Source: Nitrosopumilaceae archaeon
GTDB taxonomy: Archaea > Thermoproteota > Nitrososphaeria > Nitrososphaerales > Nitrosopumilaceae
Assembly: GCA_030038445.1 (NCBI GenBank)
Contig: JASHOW010000079.1
Location: 1-47,579, forward strand
Direction of reading: 5' to 3'
DNA: 47,579 bases
Positions 1 through 10,501 of this stretch are shown piece after piece. The position numbers and the translations under genes were made by a program. Each line of letters starts with the position of its first letter. Within the stretch, counting starts at the first letter, position 1. The notes below the pieces were generated by a model. The model saw only the letters and a program-made list of their open reading frames with translations, was not told the origin of the DNA and did no database searches.

Positions 1-903
1 GGCCATCAAGTGCAGCCTTTTTGATTTCTTTGCATGCTCGATGGTGTTCTTTACCCATCTTTGCGGAAAATTAATTTCCTTTGGAATGAAAAGATCTACT
101 GATTGTATTTCATCAATCTCATGAACCTTCTGGCTTAGCTCGTCAATCTTGTATATGTCATCACTATAAAGAAAAATCACTATTTTGTTTAGGTGCACGA
201 TTGGTTTTTGCAAAAATGAACTTGCAAATTTTTTCTCTAGCTTGGATAATGTTGTCTTGACATTGCCCTCTACTGAAACAAGAATTGTAAATGGAATGTA
301 TTTGCCCATTTTTTTTGGATTGTAAATCAAGGTAAACTGGATGGCCTCGTCATTTTGTAGCTTGTCAAGGGACCTTGCCACGGTCTTTGTAGAAAAACCA
401 GATGTTTTGGCAATCTCCTCTATCTTCAGTCTTGGATCATTTAACAAAATATCGATTATTCCAATGTCTGTCTTTGTCAGATCTGACCTTATCTCTGGAT
501 TCTTTGCCTCAAATATGCTTAGCACCCTTACATCCCTTAGAATATTTTTTGCAATCTCTACTGCATGTTCAGGGTTTTCTTTTACCACAATACTGCATAC
601 TGTAATTCCGCCAATGCAGGGAACAACAAAAAATTGTTCTCCCACGAGTTGTATCTTGTCTAAAATATCTTTAAGCTCTTTTCCTATCACAACAAAATAA
701 AGGACGCTATATCCCAAGACCGGAGGCTCAATTTTTAATGTAAATCTCTCTATAGTCTTCTGTTCAATCATTTTTTGAATTCTGGACTTGACGGCTACTC
801 CTGAAATTCCAATCTCCTTGCCTATCTGGCTATCTGGCATTCTGCAGTTATTTAACAAACGAGAAATAATCTCAATATCTAATTTGTCCATTCTATGTGC
901 CAT
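1..903 (-). CDS. Lrp/AsnC-family transcriptional regulator with two HTH segments, truncated by the left edge of the window
   Basis: Reverse-strand reading MAHRMDKLDIEIISRLLNNCRMPDSQIGKEIGISGVAVKSRIQKMIEQKTIERFTLKIEPPVLGYS... followed by a second HTH (IGIIDILLNDPRLKIEEIAKTSGFSTKTVARSLDKLQND). Open to base 1, which is why it is absent from the ORF track. Confidence 0.8.
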   Translation of the reverse strand, partial: MAHRMDKLDIEIISRLLNNCRMPDSQIGKEIGISGVAVKSRIQKMIEQKTIERFTLKIEPPVLGYSVLYFVVIGKELKDILDKIQLVGEQFFVVPCIGGITVCSIVVKENPEHAVEIAKNILRDVRVLSIFEAKNPEIRSDLTKTDIGIIDILLNDPRLKIEEIAKTSGFSTKTVARSLDKLQNDEAIQFTLIYNPKKMGKYIPFTILVSVEGNVKTTLSKLEKKFASSFLQKPIVHLNKIVIFLYSDDIYKIDELSQKVHEIDEIQSVDLFIPKEINFPQRWVKNTIEHAKKSKRLHLMA

Positions 904-1007
904 TATGTCCCCATTCTTTGGATTCAGAACAATTGTATATATAATTGTCGTGTTCTCTAATAAAAACACTACAAAATATTAAATATACGACTATTTCCTG
1001 ATCCTTC

Positions 1008-2207
1008 GTGGATTATAGGGCTAAGATAGGTATTAGATTTATTACAAAAAAGAAAGGTAGTCTAATTGCAGCTTGTCTTGCAATAGCAATTGCCATACTG
1101 GTAGTTTCAGTAAATTCGGTAATCTTTCAGGGTTTGTATGATGCAATTGTTAGGGACTTGGTTAACTACCATTATGGAAACGTCTACATTACAAAAAAAG
1201 GAGATTTTATTACAAGATCAGACTTTGAGCTGGTAAACTGGCTTGATAGAATTCCATGGGTACAAGCAGCTACGCCAAGACTATTTACAAACGTATATTC
1301 CATAAATGCAACTGTAAATGGTCAATTGATTCAGGATTATAATGTTCCATTTACTTTGGTTGGGGTCAATCCATTCTGGGACGAACAAGCATCCACCCTG
1401 TACAAAGCAGTAAAAGGCCAGTATGTCTCAACAAGAGACTCAATAGTTTTAGGAATACTTGTTGACCGGGACCTTGGATATCCAAAGATTGGTGACACTG
1501 TAAAGTTAAAAGTTCACGATCAATATGGTAACGATGTGCTAAAGAGATTTGTAATTGTTGGAACATCTGAGACGGCTGGCAATAATGGCTATGATAACGG
1601 TGCAATGATCAATATTTACACGCTACGAGAAATGATACAACGACCGGGACAAACCTCTGAAATTCTTGTCAAGCTAAATGACCCAACAAAGGCAAATGAG
1701 ACAAAGCAACTGTTCCTTGACGCATTTCCATCGACCGCAGATGATTTTAAAGCTCAGACAATACAGGAAGCAGCCGAGGTACAACTTAGCGGTTTCAGAT
1801 CAGGCATTGCATTAATCAATCTAGTTGGGCTCTTTGGAATGGTTTCATCTGCATTTGGGGTTGTAACCATTCAAATGATGCAAGTATCAAGCAAGACACG
1901 TGACATTGGAGTACTCAGAGCAATAGGTGCAAAGAGAAAAGATATTTTGTTGGTATTTATCTTTCAGGGAATAGTGATAGGTAGTCTTGGTACAATCTTG
2001 GGAACTGCCATGGCAATAGCTTATACAACATATGCCAAGGATACTCATATGACATTTAATGGAAGCCTAGCCTTGGAGGTATCATACAACTGGACGGGCC
2101 TGATTCAAACTGATATCATGGCATTTTCCCTTGCTATTGTAGCATCTGTCTATCCAGCATTCAAGGCTACCAAACTGGAACCAGTAGAGGCGATACGAAC
2201 TGCCTGA
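1008..2207 (+). CDS. ABC transporter permease, FtsX/MacB-like
   Basis: N-terminal TM, MacB-like periplasmic region, C-terminal FtsX motif (QMMQVSSKTRDIGVLRAIGAKRKDILLVFIFQGIVIGSLG). GTG start. Confidence 0.9.
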   Translation: MDYRAKIGIRFITKKKGSLIAACLAIAIAILVVSVNSVIFQGLYDAIVRDLVNYHYGNVYITKKGDFITRSDFELVNWLDRIPWVQAATPRLFTNVYSINATVNGQLIQDYNVPFTLVGVNPFWDEQASTLYKAVKGQYVSTRDSIVLGILVDRDLGYPKIGDTVKLKVHDQYGNDVLKRFVIVGTSETAGNNGYDNGAMINIYTLREMIQRPGQTSEILVKLNDPTKANETKQLFLDAFPSTADDFKAQTIQEAAEVQLSGFRSGIALINLVGLFGMVSSAFGVVTIQMMQVSSKTRDIGVLRAIGAKRKDILLVFIFQGIVIGSLGTILGTAMAIAYTTYAKDTHMTFNGSLALEVSYNWTGLIQTDIMAFSLAIVASVYPAFKATKLEPVEAIRTA

Positions 2208-2220
2208 TAATGTATTAGAA

Positions 2221-2904
2221 GTGCATAATTTGGAAAAGGTATATGGTTCAGGGGAAACTAGAGTAAATGCACTAAAAAACATCAATTTCACAGTTAAGAG
2301 AGGGGACTTCATGCTCATAGTTGGCAGCTCAGGTTCTGGCAAATCCACGCTACTTAACATGATAGGACTTCTTGATAAGCCAACAAGTGGCAAGATCATA
2401 ATTGATGGAGTAGATACCACAACTCTTGACGATAACCATCTTTCGTCGTTCAGAAATTCAAAGCTTGGGTTCATATTCCAATTCTCAAACCTATTGGTAG
2501 ACTTGACTGTTTTAGAAAATGTAACTCTGCCAAGAAATATTCAAAACACACTGGAAGGTGCAGAGATAGAGGCAAAGGTGCTTCTCAAAACAGTCGGCCT
2601 AGAGTCTCAATTTAACAAATTTGCAAATAAGGTATCAGGAGGGCAGGCCCAAAGGGTTGCCATCACACGAGCCCTAATAAACAAGCCAGCCATTGTTCTA
2701 GCTGACGAACCAACCGGAAGCCTTGACTCAATATCGGCTGAGACCACGGTACAACTCTTAAAATCGTTGAACAGAAAGCTAAACCAGACTTTTATCATAG
2801 TTACGCACGAAAGACCACAATTTGGGGAGGTTGATAAAATAGTAACAATAAAAGATGGTAAACTAATTGAAGGAGAATTAGTTGGAGATACACACATAGC
2901 ATGA
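2221..2904 (+). CDS. ABC transporter ATP-binding protein, LolD/MacB type
   Basis: Walker A GSSGSGKST, signature VSGGQAQRVAITRAL, Walker B IVLADEPTGSLD. Confidence 0.95.
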   Translation: MHNLEKVYGSGETRVNALKNINFTVKRGDFMLIVGSSGSGKSTLLNMIGLLDKPTSGKIIIDGVDTTTLDDNHLSSFRNSKLGFIFQFSNLLVDLTVLENVTLPRNIQNTLEGAEIEAKVLLKTVGLESQFNKFANKVSGGQAQRVAITRALINKPAIVLADEPTGSLDSISAETTVQLLKSLNRKLNQTFIIVTHERPQFGEVDKIVTIKDGKLIEGELVGDTHIA

Positions 2905-4562
2905 TCTACAAAACAATTTTACTTATTGTAATATTTCTGGCAGGACAGCTAGTGATACCAAGCTATGCACAAAGTGCGCCAGAACAACCTCCACCAGGTG
3001 CTAACATGTTTGAGCACGGCTATACTGACGTCAAGTTCCTTGACGCCTATTTCGGATATCCAAATCAAAGGATCGAAGTACAGCCCGGAGATCAAAATGT
3101 CCCATTCACCATATTATTCTCAAACGTAGGTACTGATGATATTGCAGGCATTCGTGGATTAATGTCACTTCCATCAGGATTCACATCGGCTACTCCACTA
3201 GTTGAAGGATTGATTGAGGCAGACAACTCGCAGACAGCAACAACCGGCAGCTCCTTTGCCCTCACATTCTATGTAAACTTGAACAAGTTGGTAATGACTC
3301 GCGATTATTCTGGAACTGTAGAGCTGACCTATTCTAGAGTACTAGAAAATGGTGTGCACCAATCTTTCTTTGACTTTAGTTTTAAGGTAACAGGGAAGAG
3401 TGTTCTTAACATGAAAGCAGAAAATCCATTTGTACAACCAGAGTCAAACAATGAGGTTACAGTTCAAGTCTTGAATAATGGTACAGCTCCCCTCAATAAT
3501 GTAGACATTACAATAAGTCCTCTATCAACTAATACTACTGTTGACAGCATGTCTAATCTGCAAAATATAGTAATTGACCAACATCACTGGAACATAGGTA
3601 ATGTCGCATCTGATTCATCACAGCAGTTTTCGTTTAACATCTTTGTGCCACCAAACCTTTCTGGACAGACCTTGCATATACCGCTGAGCGTAGTATACTT
3701 TGATGGTCAGGGAAATCAGATAACTGACCAGAAGACAGTAGATCTCATCATAGGAGCTGCCAGCTTAAATTTTAACGTCAAACTTTCAACCCCGTCTTAT
3801 GTCTTGATGGGAGTAATGCAAAATCTTACACTAGGCCTGCAGAATCTTTCTCCTTCGGAGATATCAAACATAGCAATTACGCTTACGCCAAGCTCTTCTG
3901 ACTTTAGAATACTAGATGACCCAAGATGGTACGTGCAAGAAATAGCTCCATTGGACAGCACGACCCTGAACATACCTGTATTTGCAGACCAAAACATTGC
4001 AAGTGAAGCGGTAAACTTTGACGTCAATATACAATATACAAAGGACGGTTCCACGGTAATGGAACAACAGGACTTCGCCACATACATCAGGCCGGTCATA
4101 GACATATCGGTCTATGGAGTGCAATCACAAGTAATTGCAGGACAGACAAACATTATTGGAAATATTCTCAATGAGGGTAACCTTTTGGGCCAGTTTGCCA
4201 TAGTAACAATTGATCCAATCGACAATTCTACAATCAAGGAGGCAACAGAGTATGTAGGCGATCTAGATACTGATGCCCCAACTCCCTTCAATGTGCCAAT
4301 TCAATCAACTACAGGACAATTATCAGGTGACCAAAAGGTTTTGGTGACTTTGACCTACAAGGATACATTGCTACAACTTCATACCATAACTCAAGTGGAT
4401 ACAATATCATTTGGAGCGGCAGTACCTCAATCTGATAGTTTCTCGCAACTACAGCCGGTGATTCTTGTTGCCATTGCAGCAGGAATTGGAGGCATAGTCT
4501 TTAAGATAAAGAAAAAACCAAGGCAGCAACTTGTAGAGAAGCAAGTGCAAGAAACAAGCTAA
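2901..4562 (+). CDS. Secreted/membrane-anchored protein with CARDB/COG1361-like repeats
   Basis: N-terminal signal peptide, beta-rich NEV(T)VQVLNNGTAPLNNV-type repeats, C-terminal TM plus basic tail. ATG overlaps the stop of the ABC ATPase. Confidence 0.75.
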   Translation: MIYKTILLIVIFLAGQLVIPSYAQSAPEQPPPGANMFEHGYTDVKFLDAYFGYPNQRIEVQPGDQNVPFTILFSNVGTDDIAGIRGLMSLPSGFTSATPLVEGLIEADNSQTATTGSSFALTFYVNLNKLVMTRDYSGTVELTYSRVLENGVHQSFFDFSFKVTGKSVLNMKAENPFVQPESNNEVTVQVLNNGTAPLNNVDITISPLSTNTTVDSMSNLQNIVIDQHHWNIGNVASDSSQQFSFNIFVPPNLSGQTLHIPLSVVYFDGQGNQITDQKTVDLIIGAASLNFNVKLSTPSYVLMGVMQNLTLGLQNLSPSEISNIAITLTPSSSDFRILDDPRWYVQEIAPLDSTTLNIPVFADQNIASEAVNFDVNIQYTKDGSTVMEQQDFATYIRPVIDISVYGVQSQVIAGQTNIIGNILNEGNLLGQFAIVTIDPIDNSTIKEATEYVGDLDTDAPTPFNVPIQSTTGQLSGDQKVLVTLTYKDTLLQLHTITQVDTISFGAAVPQSDSFSQLQPVILVAIAAGIGGIVFKIKKKPRQQLVEKQVQETS

Positions 4563-4589
4563 AGTTATTATTTAGAGACGGCAGTTTTT

Positions 4590-4988
4590 TTGTCTATGGC
4601 TTCGGATGAGATCGAAGTTCCAAAAGAGGTTCGCCCCTTTATGCTAGATGGTGCTGAGGAGACAAATTTGGGACAAAAAAATGGAGCCATAAGACAGCTT
4701 AGATATGGCAATCTACACATTAGAGAATACAATGACAAGTATCTAGTTCATATGGACAAGGTAGATCCTCGAAACGATCCGCTGGGCCATCTCATACATG
4801 ACGCTCCAGAATTTCTAATTGGTATAGCAAGCGCTTATTGGGGCGGGACAAAGGTAGCTTCTGAAATATACAAACTACACAAGAACAAACCCTTTGCCGC
4901 AATTGGATCTGGAATTGCTGGCCTGTTGGCATCAGCTGTTACTGGATACATGGGATATTCGCTAGTAAAGAAATTAAAGGACTTTTAG
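4590..4988 (+). CDS. Conserved hypothetical protein with C-terminal TM segments
   Basis: ORF with hydrophobic C-terminus (PFAAIGSGIAGLLASAVTGYMGYSLVKKLKDF). Likely start is the ATG at 4596. Confidence 0.6.
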   Translation: MSMASDEIEVPKEVRPFMLDGAEETNLGQKNGAIRQLRYGNLHIREYNDKYLVHMDKVDPRNDPLGHLIHDAPEFLIGIASAYWGGTKVASEIYKLHKNKPFAAIGSGIAGLLASAVTGYMGYSLVKKLKDF

Positions 4989-5000
4989 GAGGAATCTGTC

Positions 5001-6551
5001 ATTTCAAGATCTCGAACAATTGGCACCTTCATCAAACTTTTGCCTCTTGTCCTAGCTTTGAGAAAAGATAGAAGAGAATGGGTAAAAAGGGAAGGAAAAA
5101 ATGTAAACTTGGCAAGATATCAAAAAAATGCTCAAAAGGCACTCAAAACTTTTGTTTCTCTTGGGCCAGTCTACATCAAACTAGGACAATGGCTTTCATC
5201 AAGAGCTGACATACTTCCACAGCCATATTTGGAAGAGCTTGCGAAACTTCAGGATGAAGTACCTGCGGCTCCATTTGAACAAGTAAAACCAATTATAGAA
5301 AATGATCTGGGTCCAATTGAGAGAAACTTTGACTATGTTGATAAAAATGCAATCTCCGGAGCCTCCCTTGGTCAAGTATATCGTGCAAAAATAAAGGAAC
5401 AGGATGTTATCATAAAGGTAAAGCGACCGGGAATAGAAGAAGTGGTAGAAAAAGACATCAAGGTCCTAAAGAAAATTATTCCTTTTGCAATGAAATTCAT
5501 CGATCCAAATCTACGGTATTCTGCAGAAGCAATGCTTTCACAATTCATAGAAACAATACATGAAGAAATGGATTATCGCATTGAACTGCAAAATCTAAAG
5601 ACAATCAGAAGAAACCTTCATGGTTATCCCAAGGTTGTAATTCCTTCAATTCTGGAGGATTATTCAAGCAAAAATATACTTACCATGCAATATGTTCCAG
5701 GAATAAAGATAACAAACGTAAAGGCACTTGACGAGGCAGGAATAGACAGAGAACAGCTTGTCGTGCGTGCGCATAAGGTCTTTTTTACCATGCTTCTTCG
5801 CCATGAGATGTTTCATGCAGATCCGCATCCGGGAAATATTTCTGTTACAAATGATGGCTCCCTTATACTGTATGACTTTGGAATGGTGGGAAGACTTGAC
5901 ACAAAAACCCGCCTAAAACTGATACGCCTATATCTTGCGCTTGTTGAAAAAGATCCTTCAAGAACAGTAAATGCCATGGATGATCTTGGCATGCTGATGC
6001 CGGGATACGACCGGGGAATAATCGAACAAGGAATAGGAATGTCCATTCAAGCAATGTATGGAACCAAGGTGGATAGGATGGAGGTCAAGGCACTAATGGA
6101 GCTTGCAAATAAAACAATGAGCAGGTTCCCATTCAAGCTTCCAAAACACTTGGCACTCTACATGAGGATGACATCAATTCTTGAGGGAATCTATCTTACC
6201 CACAAGGTCAACTTCAAATTCATTGGAGTCTTACAAAATATTTTGGAAGAGGAAAATGCCGTAAAGGATGCCTACATTGAAGAAATCAAGCTTGGATTTA
6301 GCAGACTTGTAAAATCTATAGATTCTGCAATAGCAGTTGTTCCAGAGATTCGAAAATTTCTTGACGATACAAAAAGAATGCGGGAAAATGCACCAAAACC
6401 AAAAAATGTATTGCTTGCAGGCAGCATCTTGTCAGCTGCAGTCTTTGTTGGATCTACGATACTCTATACAACAAATCATTTGATAGGAGAGATAGGAATG
6501 ATAGGTGCTGTAGCTATTATGGGAATCTCTGTTGTAATGAAAGAACACTAG
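5001..6551 (+). CDS. ABC1/AarF/UbiB family kinase-like protein
   Basis: KxGQ motif (YIKLGQWLSSRADILP), AlaGASLGQVYRA loop, HADPHPGN and DFG (YDFGMVG) motifs. The track start is TTG 5040; the frame is open upstream with a candidate ATT start at 5001 behind a GGAGG. Confidence 0.85.
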   Translation: MSRSRTIGTFIKLLPLVLALRKDRREWVKREGKNVNLARYQKNAQKALKTFVSLGPVYIKLGQWLSSRADILPQPYLEELAKLQDEVPAAPFEQVKPIIENDLGPIERNFDYVDKNAISGASLGQVYRAKIKEQDVIIKVKRPGIEEVVEKDIKVLKKIIPFAMKFIDPNLRYSAEAMLSQFIETIHEEMDYRIELQNLKTIRRNLHGYPKVVIPSILEDYSSKNILTMQYVPGIKITNVKALDEAGIDREQLVVRAHKVFFTMLLRHEMFHADPHPGNISVTNDGSLILYDFGMVGRLDTKTRLKLIRLYLALVEKDPSRTVNAMDDLGMLMPGYDRGIIEQGIGMSIQAMYGTKVDRMEVKALMELANKTMSRFPFKLPKHLALYMRMTSILEGIYLTHKVNFKFIGVLQNILEEENAVKDAYIEEIKLGFSRLVKSIDSAIAVVPEIRKFLDDTKRMRENAPKPKNVLLAGSILSAAVFVGSTILYTTNHLIGEIGMIGAVAIMGISVVMKEH

Positions 6552-6935
6552 TTATTCTATCGAGATATTTTTTCCAGTCTTTATTGGAATTGAAAGTGTA
6601 AGCACCCCATCGTGATACTTTGCAGATGCACCAAGGTCTTCATCATCTTTTACCCTCATTGGTAGCCTGATCTTTTTGTCTATAATATTGGGTCTCTGGC
6701 GCCAGATGACAGTACCCTCTCCAATCGTTTCTCTTTTTGCATTTATCGATAGTATATGGCCATGGATTCTAAGCTTGATATCCTTTTTATCAAATCCCGG
6801 CATGTCTATTGACACGACAAGGCTGTCATTTTGTATTACTACATCTACTGGTGGAAGCACAAACTCAAAGAACTCTCTTGATTTGTTTCCAATCTCTTTC
6901 ATGACTTCTTTTACCATGTAGTAACCCAAGCCCAT
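6552..6935 (-). CDS. Hsp20/alpha-crystallin family small heat-shock protein
   Basis: Alpha-crystallin fold pattern: VVSIDMPGFDKKDIKLRIHGHILSINAKRE...RLPMRVKDDEDLGASAKYHDGVLTLSIPI. Confidence 0.85.
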   Translation of the reverse strand: MGLGYYMVKEVMKEIGNKSREFFEFVLPPVDVVIQNDSLVVSIDMPGFDKKDIKLRIHGHILSINAKRETIGEGTVIWRQRPNIIDKKIRLPMRVKDDEDLGASAKYHDGVLTLSIPIKTGKNISIE

Positions 6936-7012
6936 TTGTTATTTTTAGCACTTTTTTGATTATTAAACGTTAGTTAGATTTACAATTTATCTACTTCCAT
7001 ATTCAATAGGAT

Positions 7013-7597
7013 TTGATGATTATAGTCGTAGAGGGTTTTGATCAGGCAGGAAAGAAGACACAGTCAGGACTTTTGGCTAAGTTTTTGAAGACCAAAAACA
7101 TGAAACCAAAAATATTCAGCTTTCCAGATTACAACACACCAATTGGTAAAGAGATTAGGCGTTATCTTAGTGGAAGTCGATCATTTCCTCCCCAAGTGAT
7201 TCATTGTCTACTTGCAGCAAATAGATGGGAAAAGGCAAAAGAGATCAGCCATGCACTTTCAGAAAATAATATTGTAATTATGAACCGATACTATCAATCA
7301 AACTTAGTTTATGGAGTAGTAAACGGTCTTGATATGAAATGGCTTGAAAATCTGGATGATGGGCTTCCAAAAGAAGACTTGGTGATTCTTCTTGACGTAC
7401 ACTCTACCGATTCATTTTCCCGTAAAAAAGAAAAGCGTGACAAGTTTGAAGAAAACATCGAGTTTGCCCAAAAGATTACTCATACATACAGAAAACTAGC
7501 AAAGCAATTTGGATGGTATATTGTAAATGCATCGCGCCATAAACAAGCAGTACATCAGGACATAAGGCAAATTGTTTTGAAACATATCAGCAAATGA
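7013..7597 (+). CDS. tmk: Thymidylate kinase (dTMP kinase)
   Basis: IVVEGFDQAGKKTQ P-loop variant, MNRYYQSNLVYG (DRY-like) motif, LLDVHSTDSFSRKKEKRDKFE lid region. Confidence 0.85.
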   Translation: MMIIVVEGFDQAGKKTQSGLLAKFLKTKNMKPKIFSFPDYNTPIGKEIRRYLSGSRSFPPQVIHCLLAANRWEKAKEISHALSENNIVIMNRYYQSNLVYGVVNGLDMKWLENLDDGLPKEDLVILLDVHSTDSFSRKKEKRDKFEENIEFAQKITHTYRKLAKQFGWYIVNASRHKQAVHQDIRQIVLKHISK

Positions 7598-7598
7598 C

Positions 7599-8843
7599 AT
7601 GGCAAAAAAATATCTCCAAATAGTTGATCCAATTCATGGGTTCATCAATGTTCATGACCATGAGATTGACCTTATTGACAGCCCCGTCTTTCAGAGACTT
7701 CGCAGAATAAGGCAACTTGCAGGAGCCCATCTGGTATATCCGGGAGCACAACATTCAAGATTTGAGCACTCACTTGGAACAATGCATGTTGCAAGTTGGG
7801 CAGCATCAATACTAAAAGAAAAAGGATATCTTAGATCTGATGATGTGGAAAACCTCCGATTGGCAGCCCTTTTACATGACATTGGTCACGGGCCGTTCTC
7901 ACATCTATTTGAAGAAGTGCTTCAAAAAAAGAAAAAAATTTCTCACGAGAAAATTGGCCATAGTCTCATATTAAAATCAGAAATTGGAGATCTTATGTTA
8001 AAGAGTGGCTTTGATAAGACCTTCATTAGCAATCTAGCATTTGGAAGTTCAAAATACCAATTTATGAATGAAATTATTTCAGGCGGTCTGAGTGCAGATA
8101 TGATGGATTATCTGCTTCGTGATGGCTACTTTACTGGGGCAGAACATGCGCGAATTGACTTTAAGAGAATCATAAACTCACTTGACGTTCATCAAAAAAA
8201 ACTTTCCCTTAACAAATCTGCACTCCATTCATTTGAATCGATGATGATCTCTAGATATCAAATGTTCAGAGCAGTTTACTTTCACAAGACTGTTAGGGCA
8301 GCGGAGGTAATGCTGCTTGAATCTATGTTACTTGCAGACAGCTATCTTGGACTTGCTACGAGCAATCTGCAAAAATATGTGCAACTCACTGACGAACTTG
8401 TCATATCAAAACTAATCTCATTGCCAAAAGAAAATTCTGATCTTAAAAGAGCAAGTCAGCTGGCATTGGACTATCAAGAACGCAGGCTGCTAAAATGTGT
8501 ATATGAAAAAATTTTCATGAAACCACGAATGGGTAAGATAAGCCCTTTGGAACTGCAACATGACATAGCAAGGAAAGCCAGTGTCAACGAAGCTGAGATA
8601 TTTGTTGACATATCAAAGACGCCGTCAATTCCTCTTGCACCATCAAAAAAAGAATCACAATCAATAATTCTTACCTCGACCAGAGGTATAGAACCCAAGG
8701 AGGCCTATGAACTCCCAATATCTGAGATTCCTTTGGTATCGGCCATCTCAGGATTCATGGATATACTTCGAATCTATACAAGGCAACAGTTTAGAAAAAA
8801 GGTTGAAATGGCAGCACAAGTCATCCTTGGTGAAAACAGGTAA
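7599..8843 (+). CDS. HD-domain phosphohydrolase, dNTPase/SAMHD1-like (COG1078 type)
   Basis: [53 protein letters not shown] motifs. Confidence 0.9.
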   Translation: MAKKYLQIVDPIHGFINVHDHEIDLIDSPVFQRLRRIRQLAGAHLVYPGAQHSRFEHSLGTMHVASWAASILKEKGYLRSDDVENLRLAALLHDIGHGPFSHLFEEVLQKKKKISHEKIGHSLILKSEIGDLMLKSGFDKTFISNLAFGSSKYQFMNEIISGGLSADMMDYLLRDGYFTGAEHARIDFKRIINSLDVHQKKLSLNKSALHSFESMMISRYQMFRAVYFHKTVRAAEVMLLESMLLADSYLGLATSNLQKYVQLTDELVISKLISLPKENSDLKRASQLALDYQERRLLKCVYEKIFMKPRMGKISPLELQHDIARKASVNEAEIFVDISKTPSIPLAPSKKESQSIILTSTRGIEPKEAYELPISEIPLVSAISGFMDILRIYTRQQFRKKVEMAAQVILGENR

Positions 8844-8853
8844 ATACAAAGAA

Positions 8854-9558
8854 ATGAGAACTAACCAACTAATACCAAAATCAAAATCAAGAATTGTCAT
8901 AAAGCTGTCAGGAAGTCTATTTGGCTTGGAAGATACAAAGACATTGAAACAATTTGCAGAATTTTTCGTTAGGTCAAGTAAGGTTTATCAACCAATCATA
9001 ATTGCAGGTGGAGGCAAGATAGCAAGACATTACATTTCACATGCGCGGTCATCAGGTGTTGATGAATCTACACTTGATGAGCTTGGCATTGAGGTATCAA
9101 GGCTAAATGCAAGATTGCTGATCTTTGCACTACAAGACAAGGCATATCCTCACCCCCCTACTAATTTGAAGGAAGTGGCTAACGCTGCAGATAGCGGTTT
9201 GATAGTAGTCACTGGAGGCTTGCATCCGGGACAGAGCACAAATGCTACTGCTGCACTAATTGCAGAAAAAATAAGGGCAAATATGTTTCTTAACGCTACT
9301 GACGTCGATGGTGTCTATGACTCTGATCCGCGTAAAAACAAACATGCAAAAAAGTTCAAAAAAATTCCATTAAAAAAACTTCGTGGCATGCTTGTACAAC
9401 AAGATTCAATTGCGGGTGGATATGATCTGATGGATATAGTAGCTCTGAAGGTCATTGAACGCTCAAAGATCAAAACAAGAATTCTCAAGGCTGATATCAA
9501 GTCATTAGAAAAGGCCATCAAGGGAAGCCCTGAGGGCACAGAAATTACACTAATTTAA
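8854..9558 (+). CDS. pyrH: UMP kinase, archaeal amino-acid-kinase family
   Basis: [51 protein letters not shown]. The track ORF (8707) overlaps the upstream gene; ATG 8854 is the likely start. Confidence 0.85.
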   Translation: MRTNQLIPKSKSRIVIKLSGSLFGLEDTKTLKQFAEFFVRSSKVYQPIIIAGGGKIARHYISHARSSGVDESTLDELGIEVSRLNARLLIFALQDKAYPHPPTNLKEVANAADSGLIVVTGGLHPGQSTNATAALIAEKIRANMFLNATDVDGVYDSDPRKNKHAKKFKKIPLKKLRGMLVQQDSIAGGYDLMDIVALKVIERSKIKTRILKADIKSLEKAIKGSPEGTEITLI

Positions 9559-9949
9559 CAGAACCAGTATATTCTGCAATGCCAGCAGCTATCGCTTTTT
9601 GTAAAATTTCCCTTGCCTGTTCCTGAGGTAAAACCTTTGATTGTGCCTTGGCATATCCCTCTTCATCTACTATGACAGCAACCCAGCCTTCTGGCTTTTG
9701 GGCTATGCATACAAACTCTTTGTCTCCTACTGGAACAAAGGTACCTTGAGATCTTTTCACTGTAAGGGTAAGCATGGCAAAACCTGCATGTTCAAACAAA
9801 GTCATTTGTGATTTTCTTGCTCTATCTTGGCCAATTCTTACTGCCTGATGATACTGCACAAATTTAGATCTGAAAACTTTTACTATAAGGGTTTTCAGCT
9901 CAAGGTTTAATTGAAGACCAGATTCACTGTGTATTGTACTTGGATACAA
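9545..9949 (-). CDS. Hypothetical protein
   Basis: Coding-like ORF downstream of and convergent with pyrH. The start is uncertain because the ORF overlaps the divergent neighbour by 16 nt. Confidence 0.5.
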   Translation of the reverse strand: MYPSTIHSESGLQLNLELKTLIVKVFRSKFVQYHQAVRIGQDRARKSQMTLFEHAGFAMLTLTVKRSQGTFVPVGDKEFVCIAQKPEGWVAVIVDEEGYAKAQSKVLPQEQAREILQKAIAAGIAEYTGSVKLV

Positions 9950-10497
9950 GAATCATACTTGGAGCAGCTACTGTAGCAATCATAGCAGTTGTTTTTGTAA
10001 TTGCTACTATGCCAAGTTCTGGCCTGATAAAAAGTCTAGTACCACAGGGACCAAACGTACCTACATCGCTAACAGCGGTTTCAACTGACATCAAGCCGCT
10101 TTCTATAACATATAACGGAACCTCGGTTGTTTCATCTAGTGAAAGAAACGCTACACTACAAACTAATTTCTACATAACAAATCCAAATACCACTACAGTA
10201 ATTCTTGAAGCCATAAACTATGATATCTCTGCTGACGGAACAGTGATTGGATATGGCCAGATAGGATCAAGATATGAAGGAAGCTGGGAAAGCTCCTACT
10301 ATTACCCACTAATAGAAGGTACATCATCAAATATAGGCAACAGTACAACTATTGAAAATACTGGAAATTATCCAGCCATCTGGTCTGCGCTGGAAAAGGG
10401 AACAGCAAAAATTACTATATCAGGTACTGCTTACTATGCAACAAAGACAGCGTTTAACGGCAATGACTTTACGCAAGACTTTAACTTTACACAATAA
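9934..10497 (+). CDS. Membrane-anchored extracellular protein, possibly LEA2/WHy-like
   Basis: N-terminal TM anchor followed by beta-rich LSITYNGTSVVSSSERNATLQTNFYITNPNTTTVILEAINYDISADGTVIG. Confidence 0.55.
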   Translation: MYLDTRIILGAATVAIIAVVFVIATMPSSGLIKSLVPQGPNVPTSLTAVSTDIKPLSITYNGTSVVSSSERNATLQTNFYITNPNTTTVILEAINYDISADGTVIGYGQIGSRYEGSWESSYYYPLIEGTSSNIGNSTTIENTGNYPAIWSALEKGTAKITISGTAYYATKTAFNGNDFTQDFNFTQ

Positions 10498-10501
10498 CCC
10501 A

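Noticed and set aside
341-982. Plus-strand ORFs 341-700, 402-605 and 788-982
   Set aside because: They are antisense to the truncated Lrp-like gene (1-903, minus), whose translation is clearly protein-like.
2082-2474. 130-aa minus-strand ORF
   Set aside because: Antisense to the permease/ATPase junction; no recognisable domain.
4986-4988. TAG as a pyrrolysine/readthrough codon joining the 4590 ORF to the UbiB-like ORF
   Set aside because: No Pyl machinery seen here and a plausible SD plus ATT (or TTG) start exists; kept only as an alternative within the finding.
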